NCBI GenBank assembly: GCA_022071955.1
Contig: JAJVIM010000004.1
Location: 248,001 to 312,000 of the forward strand
DNA length: 64,000 bases
Direction of reading: 5' to 3'
From: Anaerolineae bacterium
GTDB taxonomy: Bacteria; Chloroflexota; Anaerolineae; 4572-78; J111
Part shown: one piece after another, positions 9,764 to 17,325 of the stretch
Layout: each line of letters starts with the position of its first letter
Position numbering within the stretch: position 1 is the stretch's first letter
Translations under genes and position numbers: made by a program
Notes under the pieces: generated by a model
Database searches by the model: none
The model's input: only the letters and a program-made list of their open reading frames with translations
Told to the model about the DNA's origin: nothing

Positions 9764-10312
9764 ATGACAATGGCACAGTATTTTCTGGCCAGCGAGCGGC
9801 TGGGGTTTCGCTGCTGGGCCAAGAGCGATTTTGATCTGGCCTGGAGGTTGTGGGGCGATGAACGGGTTACCGGGTTAATTGATGCCCGCGGCAAATTGTC
9901 AGAAGCGCAGGTGCGTGACCGGCTGTTGCGCGAAATTGCGGCTGCGGCCGCAAGTGGGGTTCAGTATTGGCCCATTTTTCTGCTGGCAAGCGGCGACCAC
10001 GTGGGCTGCTGCGGACTCAGGCCCTATGGCCAATCGACGGAAATGTTTGAACTGGGCTTTCATCTTCGGTTTGATTACTGGGGGCGGGGCTACGCCACAG
10101 AAGCGGCTCGCGCGGTGATTGGCTATGCTTTTGAGGTGCGCCGGGTTGCGGGCCTGTTTGCCGGGCACAATCCCAAAAACAACGCCTCCCGCCGGGTGTT
10201 GCAGAAGCTCGGTTTTCAATACAGCCACGATGAATGGTACGAACCAACCGGGCTGCATCACCCTTCGTATTTCCTCACCGAGAGTCAATACCGGCAATGG
10301 CCAGGGCAATAG
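9764..10312 (+). CDS. GNAT-family N-acetyltransferase
   Basis: The 182-residue protein has the GNAT acetyl-CoA-binding region (DYWGRGYATEAARAVIGYAF), preceded by ELGFHLR and followed by NNASRRVLQKLGF, typical of the RimJ/RimL-like branch. The ATG at 9764 is chosen because AGGAG lies 8 bases upstream; the frame remains open for 29 codons before it, but those codons cover a promoter-like TATTAT region. The 3' end overlaps the convergent ROK kinase gene by 38 bp. The substrate (a protein N-terminus or a small amine) cannot be told. Confidence 0.88.
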   Translation: MTMAQYFLASERLGFRCWAKSDFDLAWRLWGDERVTGLIDARGKLSEAQVRDRLLREIAAAAASGVQYWPIFLLASGDHVGCCGLRPYGQSTEMFELGFHLRFDYWGRGYATEAARAVIGYAFEVRRVAGLFAGHNPKNNASRRVLQKLGFQYSHDEWYEPTGLHHPSYFLTESQYRQWPGQ

Positions 10313-11174
10313 CCCCAAGTACGCCAGACTGGTTGCCCAAAACCGGCGGGACGATGTACTGGTCAATATCTGAGAAAAGTTGGGGCATCCGAATGTACTT
10401 GTTGAGGAACTGCTGCGTTTTTGCTCGAACCAGCGGGAAAAGGGCTTGACGCTGCATTACGCCTCCGCCCAACACAATCCGGCGCGGTGAGTAGATCAAA
10501 ATCAGGTTGACCAGCGCCATCGCCAGATAATTCGCCTCAACGCCCCACGCCGGGTGATCGTCCGGGAGCATTTCTGCGGTGCGGCCCCAACGCTCAGACA
10601 TGGCCGGGCCGGAGGCTAACCCTTCCAGGCAGTCGCCGTGAAAGGGACAGACCCCCGGAAACGGATCCCGGAGGCGATCGTGGGGCACAAGAATATGTCC
10701 CATTTCCGGATGGGTTAGCCCATGTTGGGGCTTTCCGCCGCACACTGCGCCGCCGCCAATTCCGGTGCCAACGGTCAGGTAAAGCAGGGGATCGATGGCC
10801 CGGTTAACGCCCCAGGCGTATTCGCCAAAGGCAGCCGCGTTCACATCGGTGTCGATCACGACCGGGATGCCCAGTTCTGCGTGCAGTAGCCCCACAATAT
10901 TTGTGTTGGGCCAGCCCGGTTTGGCCGTGTTGGTAACGTAGCCAAAAGTTGCCGAGCTTGGTTCCAGGTCCACCGGCCCAAATGAGCCAACACCCAGCAC
11001 AACAAGGTTCACCGTTTGTGCCTGTTGCTTAAAAAAAGCCACGGCCCGGGCCAGCGTTTCGGTGGGGTTGGCTGTGGTGGGAAAGCGCAATTCGGCCCTG
11101 ATATCTTGCGGCCCGCGAGCCACCATGCACACAAATTTGGTGCCGCCGGCTTCAATGCCACCGTAATAGTCCAT
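10275..11174 (-). CDS. ROK-family sugar kinase, fructokinase-like
   Basis: The 299-residue protein begins GGIEAGGTKFVC (ATP phosphate loop) and has the sugar-binding DTDVNAAAFGEYAWG, then LTVGTGIGGGAVCGG. The zinc-binding signature HPEMGHI... CPFHGDCLEGLASGPA is typical of the fructokinase/mannokinase branch (ScrK, GmuE-like). It is the last gene of the ABC importer operon, behind a LacD-type aldolase, so it probably phosphorylates the imported hexose at C6. Fructose or a related ketose is the most reasonable substrate, but this is inference. Confidence 0.9.
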   Translation of the reverse strand: MDYYGGIEAGGTKFVCMVARGPQDIRAELRFPTTANPTETLARAVAFFKQQAQTVNLVVLGVGSFGPVDLEPSSATFGYVTNTAKPGWPNTNIVGLLHAELGIPVVIDTDVNAAAFGEYAWGVNRAIDPLLYLTVGTGIGGGAVCGGKPQHGLTHPEMGHILVPHDRLRDPFPGVCPFHGDCLEGLASGPAMSERWGRTAEMLPDDHPAWGVEANYLAMALVNLILIYSPRRIVLGGGVMQRQALFPLVRAKTQQFLNKYIRMPQLFSDIDQYIVPPVLGNQSGVLGAIALAIAGIDSR

Positions 11175-11422
11175 TGCGGTTACTCCAATAAAGCACTCTC
11201 TTTAAAATAGGCTTCGCTGTGCAGGGGGCAGGAATCTCTGCTCTACCCCTAACTCCTGACTCCTGTGCGGTATACCCGGCAGGGCGTAGCCTCCCCGTGG
11301 GACCGGTGAAAATTGAGTAGGGGCGGTTCGCGAACCGCCCCTACATTCGCTGATTCGTTGATTCGCTGAATCGCTTATTTTCAAGGGACTACTTTTAATT
11401 GACTTGCTTTTTTATTATTTGG
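11175..11422. other. Spacer with repeats between aldolase and kinase genes
   Basis: This 248-bp spacer holds a short period-7 stretch (CTGACTC-like, about 11245-11265), the 28-bp palindrome at 11317-11344 and period-8 units (ATTCGCTG-like, 11345-11376). An AT-rich run follows. No gene is seen. Confidence 0.6.
11317..11344. repeat. Perfect 28-bp palindrome
   Basis: The arm is GTAGGGGCGGTTCG and the centre is CGCG. It resembles the GGCGGC-core palindromes in composition but has no loop. It may be a REP-like element or an intercistronic RNA stabiliser inside the importer operon. Confidence 0.75.
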
Positions 11423-12406
11423 TTAGTACCGTTTGTACCAACCTTCGGTGACGGTAGATTGGTACCAATCGGTCCAGGGGCGGCCGTACTGCTCGGCGAT
11501 GGCGGTCAGTTCGTTGAGCCGCCGGGCAGCCTCGCCGGCTAAAAATTTCTGTCGTTCCGCAGGGGGCAGGCCCGGCACTTCTTTCCAGATGGAGCGACCG
11601 GCCAAAAATCCGGACGCGCCGCCCTGGCACGAAATTTTCACCTGGCGGCAAAAGGTGGGGTGATCTACGGCGGCGCTGAGCACTACCCAGGGAATACCGG
11701 CGGCTTCGGTCAACTCCTCACACCAGCTCAGCATTTTGGCCTCGTCGGTTTCGTACTTCATGTTGGCCGGAAATTCGGCTTTAAATACATCTGCGCCCAA
11801 TTTACACAGCCGCCGCGCCGACTCAATAACCACCCAGGGCCGGGTGGCGGCAAATTCCGGGGAGTCTGTGGCCTGGCCCGGTTGCACGGAATGGGTCAGT
11901 ACTTCCAGCACCAGCGGGATGTCGTGGTCGTTGCAATCGGCGGCGATTTGGCTGACCAGCGCTTCCTGAAAGCCGGCTGTTTGCGAATTCGGGTGGTAAA
12001 AGACCAGCAGCTTAACGGCCGCTGCGCCCATTTTGCGGACTTTGGCCACATTCCAGCCGGGCACAACAGTGGTTTTGCGGGCTACGGTTTCGCCGGGGCC
12101 AAAACCGGGCGATAGCTCCAGCGTTACCATTAAACCGGTGCGCCCCGGCAGCGCATTGGCCGAAACCCCTTGCGCCGCGCCGTAAACCACGTCAACCAGC
12201 AGCGCGCTGCTCAGGGGCGCCAGCGCAGCGATGATGTCATTTTTAACGCTTACAACTTGTTCGTAGGGAACGTTATCGGGATCGGCGGGGTTGATGCTTT
12301 CACGAAGCGCCTCCTGATGGTCCAAAGCCGTCATGGTCAGCAGACCTCGTTCGGTAGAAATCTGCTGCATGCCCCGAAATTTTCCAATAGTTAGTTCTTT
12401 TTTCAT
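11423..12406 (-). CDS. LacD-type class I ketose-bisphosphate aldolase
   Basis: The 327-residue protein matches the tagatose-1,6-bisphosphate aldolase LacD family, with ALDHQEALRE near the start, then AVKLLVFYHPN, ADVFKAEFP, WVVLSAAVDHPTF and GASGFLAGRSIWKE. Lysines in AVKLL and FKAEF are candidates for the Schiff base. These enzymes split hexose bisphosphates (or related phosphates, as YihT does for a sulfosugar) into dihydroxyacetone phosphate and an aldehyde. It lies between the ABC ATPase gene and the ROK kinase gene. A second kinase forming a bisphosphate is not visible nearby, so the exact substrate stays open. Confidence 0.85.
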   Translation of the reverse strand: MKKELTIGKFRGMQQISTERGLLTMTALDHQEALRESINPADPDNVPYEQVVSVKNDIIAALAPLSSALLVDVVYGAAQGVSANALPGRTGLMVTLELSPGFGPGETVARKTTVVPGWNVAKVRKMGAAAVKLLVFYHPNSQTAGFQEALVSQIAADCNDHDIPLVLEVLTHSVQPGQATDSPEFAATRPWVVIESARRLCKLGADVFKAEFPANMKYETDEAKMLSWCEELTEAAGIPWVVLSAAVDHPTFCRQVKISCQGGASGFLAGRSIWKEVPGLPPAERQKFLAGEAARRLNELTAIAEQYGRPWTDWYQSTVTEGWYKRY

Positions 12407-12427
12407 CCAGTTTAATATCCTTTTTGA

Positions 12428-13195
12428 CTAATGGCCGTTGACGGCGCTGCCCACCATCAGGCTGACCACTTCGTCGGTTGAGGTGGCTTTGGCTATCAGT
12501 TCGCCAACTTTTTTGCCGCGCCGCATCACAATAATGCGGTCGGCCACGGCAAAGACATCTTGCATGTTGTGGCTAATAATGATGACCGGTACACCCCGGT
12601 CGCGCAGGGTTCGGCACAGGTCAAGCACTTTGCGTTGTTCGGCCACCGCCAGCGCGGCGGTGGGTTCGTCCATAATCATCAGGCGAGCATTCCAGTACAC
12701 GGCGCGGGCAATAGCCACCGCCTGCCGCTGGCCGCCCGACATCTGGCGCATGGGGCGCAGCAGATTTGGGATGTGAATATCGAGCTGGTTGAGGACAGTT
12801 TGCGACTCGTTCAACATATGTTTGCGGTCTACTATGTTAAACAGGCCCAGTTGACGACGCATAGGTTCGCGGCCCAAAAAAATGTTAATTGTCGCGTCCA
12901 GATTTTCGCAGAGCGCCAAATCCTGGTAGATGGTTTCAATGCCCCGCCGGCGAGCTTCCATTGGGGTGGCAAAGCTGACTTCCTCACCTTCCAAAAACAT
13001 TTTGCCTTCGTCCGGGTGGTAAACGCCGGAAACCATCTTTATCAGCGTAGATTTGCCGGCGCCGTTGTCGCCAACCAGGCCAACAACTTCGCCGGGGTAT
13101 ATTTCCAGGCTTAATTTGTCTACGGCAACGAGGCCGCCAAAATGCTTACTCAAATCGATCAATTTCAAGAGCGGTTGCTGGTCAGTCATGAGCAT
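12428..13195 (-). CDS. Sugar ABC transporter ATP-binding protein (CUT2, single-domain)
   Basis: About 255 residues form one complete nucleotide-binding domain: Walker A GDNGAGKST, signature MSGGQRQAVAIARA, Walker B LMIMDEPTAAL and switch His in IIISHN. Ribose-type RbsA proteins usually carry two such domains; the single-domain form resembles FrcA of fructose importers. It energises the adjacent permease. AGGAG stands 4 bases before this ATG and 10 before an alternative at 13189. Only 7 bases separate it from the permease stop. Confidence 0.93.
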   Translation of the reverse strand: MLMTDQQPLLKLIDLSKHFGGLVAVDKLSLEIYPGEVVGLVGDNGAGKSTLIKMVSGVYHPDEGKMFLEGEEVSFATPMEARRRGIETIYQDLALCENLDATINIFLGREPMRRQLGLFNIVDRKHMLNESQTVLNQLDIHIPNLLRPMRQMSGGQRQAVAIARAVYWNARLMIMDEPTAALAVAEQRKVLDLCRTLRDRGVPVIIISHNMQDVFAVADRIIVMRRGKKVGELIAKATSTDEVVSLMVGSAVNGH

Positions 13196-13202
13196 CAATC
13201 TC

Positions 13203-14291
13203 CTAATCTAACAGCCTTGATTTGGCCTGGTCAACCAATACAGCCAGAATGATCACAATACCAATGGCAATGAACTGCCAGAAGGCATTGATACCCAAAA
13301 TGACAAAGCCGTTGGTGATAACCGCAATAATCAGGGCGCCAATGAGGGTGCCAATGATGGTCCCTTCACCGCCAAAGAGTGAGGCGCCGCCAATAACCAC
13401 GGCCGCAATTGAGGTAATTAACAAGGCTTCGCCGGCGTTGGCGGCGCCATTGGTAAATCTCGTGTTGTAGACGATCCCGGCAATCGCGGCCATCCCGCCC
13501 GACAGCATGTAAATGTTGATGGTGTGGCGCTGAACGGGAATCCCGGCCCGCAGCGATGCTTCTGCGTTGCCGCCAATCGCGTAGGTGTACAGGCCAAATT
13601 TTGTGCGGGACAAAACCCAGTAACAGGCAAAAACCAAAATAATGCTAAGTGTTACCGGGTGGGGCAAAATACCGATGACTTCTCGGAGCTGCGCGGCTTC
13701 CAGCCCAGCGGGTTGATTCAAAAAGGTGATCCCGGCGGTTGGATGATAATACAGCAAATAGCCGTTACCGAGCTGGCCCAGATTTTGCACAAAAATAGGC
13801 TGGGGCATCCCCCCGGACAGGACAAAGCCAACACCGCGGGCAATGCTAAACATGCCCAGCGTGGCAATAAAGGGCGGCACATTTAGCCGGGCGATAATCA
13901 ATCCGTTGACCAGGCCGGCAATTAAACCGGAAGCCAACGCAGCGGCCATACCAATCAGCACGGCCAGCGGAATAGGCATAGTTGTGGCCAGGCTCGACAT
14001 AACAATGGCCCCGACCACCGAGGCCATACCCATCACAAAACCGGTTGACAGGTCGATACCGGCGGCCAGAATGACGAAAGTCTGACCCAAAGCCATAATC
14101 AACACAATGGCCATGTTGGCCAGAATACTTTGTAAGTTAAAGGCAGAAAGGAACCCTTCTCCGGTTAAGGAGAAGAATATGAGCAGGCTGGCCAGGAATA
14201 ACCAGGCCCAGGCTTGCCCAATAGTTTGCACTGCACGACGTCCGGCGGACTGCGGCGGCGCAGGCGATGTAGAGATCTCCGTGGCGTCCAT
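13203..14291 (-). CDS. Sugar ABC transporter permease (RbsC/FrcC type)
   Basis: The 362-residue membrane protein has about ten hydrophobic segments and the BPD_transp_2 signatures IVLIMALGQTFVILAAGIDLS, in its middle GLVNGLIIARLNVPPFIATLG, and the coupling loop near GGNAEASLRAGI. These mark the ribose/fructose/inositol importer class. It works as a homodimer with the ATPase encoded next and the solute-binding protein encoded upstream. The 5' spacer contains a large hairpin (14330-14361) that may lower its expression relative to the binding protein. Confidence 0.94.
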   Translation of the reverse strand: MDATEISTSPAPPQSAGRRAVQTIGQAWAWLFLASLLIFFSLTGEGFLSAFNLQSILANMAIVLIMALGQTFVILAAGIDLSTGFVMGMASVVGAIVMSSLATTMPIPLAVLIGMAAALASGLIAGLVNGLIIARLNVPPFIATLGMFSIARGVGFVLSGGMPQPIFVQNLGQLGNGYLLYYHPTAGITFLNQPAGLEAAQLREVIGILPHPVTLSIILVFACYWVLSRTKFGLYTYAIGGNAEASLRAGIPVQRHTINIYMLSGGMAAIAGIVYNTRFTNGAANAGEALLITSIAAVVIGGASLFGGEGTIIGTLIGALIIAVITNGFVILGINAFWQFIAIGIVIILAVLVDQAKSRLLD

Positions 14292-14329
14292 ATTACTCCC
14301 TTGTAAAAAGCGAATTGCGAATGGGCGGA

Positions 14330-14361
14330 GGGCAGGAGCGCAGTTAACTGCGCTCCTGCCC
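14330..14361. promoter_or_regulatory. Perfect 32-bp intercistronic palindrome
   Basis: The arm is GGGCAGGAGCGCAGTT. It sits between the binding-protein gene and the permease gene of one operon. By analogy with malE-malF, such a hairpin is expected to protect the upstream mRNA and raise binding-protein output; that role is inferred. Confidence 0.6.
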
Positions 14362-14414
14362 GTTTTGATCTTGGCCTTATCCCCAGTGGGGATTGGCGCA
14401 CTTAATTTGGGCGA

Positions 14415-16598
14415 TTATTTGCTCTTGTAAATGGCGCCCTGAGCCTCGGGGGTATCAACGTTGTCACGGGTGATGACCACATAGCCGGTCGGCACACGCG
14501 GGGCGATGGCGGTTTCGCGGCCAGTCAACGCTTTGTAAGCGTAGTCAACCGCAACAGTGCCAATGTCGCCGGGTTTCTGAGCGATGACCATATCAACAAT
14601 GCCGTTGCGCAGGTCTTCGATGGCGGCTTCGGGAGCGTCAAAGTTGGCCACTTTGACCACACCGGCCAGACCGGCATTGTCCACAGCCTGAGCCGCACCG
14701 CGGGCGCTGAACAGGTTGGTACCAAAAACGGCGCTGAGGTCGGGTTCACGCTGCAGCACAGCGGCGGTTTGTTCGGCAGCCACGGCCGAGCTGTCGCCGT
14801 TGAAGTCAACCCCAACCAGGGTGACCGCGCCGCCGGTGGCGGCAATGGCTTCTTCACAGCCTTGCTGGCGCTGGTCGGTGGTGCTGATGCCGGGTTTGAC
14901 GTTTTGGATGTAGATTTTACCGGTGCCGCCGATAGACTCGATCAGGGCGTCACAGGCGATTTTGCCGCCCAAAACGTTGTCGGAACCGATGTAGGACAGG
15001 GGGAAGGTGACCGGCCCTTTGACATAATCGCCATCACCCACAAAGGTATCAACGGAGATGACTTTGATGCCGGCGTCGGCGGCGCGTTTCATCGGTTCAA
15101 CCATCGCCTGTTTGTCGGTGGCGGCGATGAGCAGGGCATCGATGCCTTTGGCAATCATCGCGTCAACAATGGGGGTTTGCAGGGTGGCGTCAAACTGTTC
15201 GGGGCCGTCGGCCATAAAGTTCATGCCCAGTTTATCGGCCATGGCTTTGGCGCCTTTTTCCATCGTAATGTAGAACCCGTCGTTCTTCACGCCGTAAGCC
15301 AGCGCAACCGTGTACTGTTTCTCCGGCATCGCCGCGGCCTCGGGGGCAGTGCTGCTCTTGTAAATGGCGCCCTGAGCTTCGGGGGTATCAACGTTGTCAC
15401 GGGTGATGACCACATAGCCGGTCGGCACACGCGGGGCGATGGCGGTTTCACGGCCGGTCAGCGCCATGTAGGCGTAGTTGACGGCAATAGCGCCAATGTC
15501 GCCGGGTTTCTGAGCGATGACCATATCAACAATGCCGTTGCGCAGGTCTTCGATGGCGGCTTCGGGAGCGTCAAAGTTGGCCACTTTGACTACGCCGGCC
15601 AGACCGGCATTGTCCACAGCCTGAGCCGCACCGCGGGCGCTGAACAGGTTGGTGCCAAAAACGGCGCTGAGGTCGGGTTCACGCTGCAGCACAGCGGCGG
15701 TTTGTTCGGCAGCCACGGCCGAGCTGTCGCCGTTGAAGTCAACCCCAACCAGGGTGACCGCGCCGCCGGTGGCGGCAATGGCTTCTTCACAGCCTTGCTG
15801 GCGCTGGTCGGTGGTGCTGATGCCGGGTTTGACGTTTTGGATGTAGATTTTACCGGTGCCGCCGATAGACTCGATCAGGGCGTCACAGGCGATTTTGCCG
15901 CCCAAAACGTTGTCGGAACCGATGTAGGACAGGGGGAAGGTGACCGGCCCTTTGACATAATCGCCATCACCCACAAAGGTATCAACGGAGATGACTTTGA
16001 TGCCGGCGTCGGCGGCGCGTTTCATCGGTTCAACCATCGCCTGTTTGTCGGTGGCGGCGATGAGCAGGGCATCGATGCCTTTGGCAATCATCGCGTCAAC
16101 AATGGGGGTTTGCAGGGTGGCGTCAAACTGTTCGGGGCCGTCGGCCATAAAGTTCATGCCCAGTTTATCGGCCATGGCTTTGGCGCCTTTTTCCATCGTA
16201 ATGTAGAACCCGTCGTTCTTCACGCCGTAAGCCAGCGCAACCGTGTACTGTTTCTCCGGCATCGCCGCGGCAGCAGGCGCGCCGGCAGACATCAGCGCTC
16301 CGGCCTGTTCTGCCGACGGGACGCACAACTTCCAGCCCGGTTCAATCAGGTTAACATCATCAATTTTGCTGTAGCTGCTGTCGGCGGCCGTTTTCATATT
16401 GGTCGCGTCGGCAATGGCCTGGTAGGCCAGTACGTCGCCTAAAAATTTATCGGCGATCTTTGATAGTGTGTCGTCGCCCTGCACTACATAATCCTGCTCA
16501 CAGGTAACTTCGCCCTGGGCCAAAATCGCGGCTGGATTTAATGTCAGGATGAACGCCAGAATCGTCAAAATACTGAGCAGATTGATCAATTTTTTCAT
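14415..16598 (-). CDS. LysM-anchored sugar-binding protein with duplicated binding domain
   Basis: The 727-residue protein has a signal peptide (about 1-28, no lipobox cysteine), a LysM domain (about 30-95, QDYVVQGDDTLSKIADKFLG) and two ribose-type periplasmic-binding domains of about 311 residues each. The two are nearly identical: each begins near MPEKQYTVALAYGVKNDG and ends near DTPEAQGAIYKS. The second ends with the chain, which resembles RbsB/FrcB. LysM would tether it to peptidoglycan instead of a lipid anchor. The ATG at 16598 follows AGAGGAG; a further upstream extension is unlikely. It is the first gene of the importer operon. Confidence 0.93.
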   Translation of the reverse strand: MKKLINLLSILTILAFILTLNPAAILAQGEVTCEQDYVVQGDDTLSKIADKFLGDVLAYQAIADATNMKTAADSSYSKIDDVNLIEPGWKLCVPSAEQAGALMSAGAPAAAAMPEKQYTVALAYGVKNDGFYITMEKGAKAMADKLGMNFMADGPEQFDATLQTPIVDAMIAKGIDALLIAATDKQAMVEPMKRAADAGIKVISVDTFVGDGDYVKGPVTFPLSYIGSDNVLGGKIACDALIESIGGTGKIYIQNVKPGISTTDQRQQGCEEAIAATGGAVTLVGVDFNGDSSAVAAEQTAAVLQREPDLSAVFGTNLFSARGAAQAVDNAGLAGVVKVANFDAPEAAIEDLRNGIVDMVIAQKPGDIGAIAVNYAYMALTGRETAIAPRVPTGYVVITRDNVDTPEAQGAIYKSSTAPEAAAMPEKQYTVALAYGVKNDGFYITMEKGAKAMADKLGMNFMADGPEQFDATLQTPIVDAMIAKGIDALLIAATDKQAMVEPMKRAADAGIKVISVDTFVGDGDYVKGPVTFPLSYIGSDNVLGGKIACDALIESIGGTGKIYIQNVKPGISTTDQRQQGCEEAIAATGGAVTLVGVDFNGDSSAVAAEQTAAVLQREPDLSAVFGTNLFSARGAAQAVDNAGLAGVVKVANFDAPEAAIEDLRNGIVDMVIAQKPGDIGTVAVDYAYKALTGRETAIAPRVPTGYVVITRDNVDTPEAQGAIYKSK
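14421..15338. repeat. Tandem direct repeat, copy 1 (period 933 bp)
   Basis: This segment is a near-perfect copy of 15354-16271, offset by exactly 933 bp (311 codons), so the frame is kept. Differences concentrate in a stretch of about 60 bp near 14510-14570, where the copy encodes the end of the binding domain. Confidence 0.95.
15354..16271. repeat. Tandem direct repeat, copy 2 (period 933 bp)
   Basis: This is the upstream coding copy of the binding domain (minus strand). Outside a cluster of changes near 15445-15500 only scattered synonymous-looking substitutions separate it from copy 1, which suggests a recent duplication or ongoing gene conversion. Confidence 0.95.
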
Positions 16599-17100
16599 AA
16601 TTAAGTCTCCTCTGACTTCCTTTGCGTTAGATAAAACAACCAATGTTTTTGACCTCTGCCAGCGTTGGCAGCACCATCTCAGTTTTTTGGGCAGCCATTC
16701 ACCACCTTTCGATGAAAATTTTTACCGCTTCCCCGTAATTGGACCCCGGGGATCACAACGCGGCAAATTACAATCAACAAGTTAGGGTTAAAATAATTTG
16801 ATGCCTGGTAACAGAAGATGCCGGAATTTTGGTAATAACCAGCCTGGTTGAGCTTGTACAACCTTTAAAGCAGTAACGCATTCGGGGACAGAGGGGGCAT
16901 GAAAGGTTACAATTTGAGGAGCAGTACGGACGTTGGTCTCGATTTTCTCCGATTCTTTTGTGTGTATGCCCTTTTGCGGTGAGTTAATGAAGCTGTGGCA
17001 GAATGACAATACAGGAACGCTCTAAAATAGTAGAGACGACACTGTCTGATTTTTTCTGCAAGGAATTTGAAAACCCCTCGTCCCTGTTTGACTAGAGGCT

Positions 17101-17129
17101 ATTTTAGCAATGAACAAAGATTTTGTCAA
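17101..17129 (-). promoter_or_regulatory. Sigma70 promoter of the sugar importer operon
   Basis: On the minus strand TTGACA (17124-17129) and TAAAAT (17101-17106) are spaced by 17 bp. It points toward the LysM binding-protein gene. Confidence 0.65.
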
Positions 17130-17155
17130 AGAAACGCACTAAAAAAAACATTATT

Positions 17156-17185
17156 TTGACTTTTATCGTGAATTTGTTCTATAAT
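17156..17185 (+). promoter_or_regulatory. Sigma70 promoter of the DeoR-like regulator
   Basis: TTGACT (17156-17161) and TATAAT (17180-17185) are spaced by 18 bp, with transcription expected to start near 17192, inside the palindrome. Confidence 0.7.
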
Positions 17186-17191
17186 TATCAT

Positions 17192-17217
17192 CGATATGTT
17201 CAAAGTTGAACATATCG
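17192..17217. promoter_or_regulatory. Perfect inverted repeat, probable operator of the DeoR-like regulator
   Basis: CGATATGTTCAA and TTGAACATATCG flank AG. It overlaps the expected start site of the regulator gene, so binding there would block its transcription. Autoregulation is inferred from position. Confidence 0.65.
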
Positions 17218-17325
17218 CCTTTAAAACAGGCTGTTGGAGTGATGGGTATCCAACTCCGGTAACCGGCGGGGCAGGGATTTACAAAATATTGGTGCAGTGT
17301 TTCCGTGGCGGGAAAGCAGGTTAAC

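Larger units (their letters stand above)
16599..17325. other. Divergent control region with long leader
   Basis: This 727-bp region holds the divergent promoters of the importer operon and the DeoR-like regulator, plus the 26-bp palindrome at 17192-17217. If the minus-strand promoter at 17101-17129 is used, the importer mRNA has a leader of about 495 nt. The leader holds a small hairpin (16655-16670, CTGCCA-GCGT-TGGCAG), but no recognised riboswitch and no convincing gene. Confidence 0.6.

Noticed and set aside
14769-16442. Plus-strand open frame of 557 codons
   Set aside because: It is exactly antisense to the duplicated sugar-binding gene, repeats with the same period and has a His/Gly-rich composition typical of a shadow frame.
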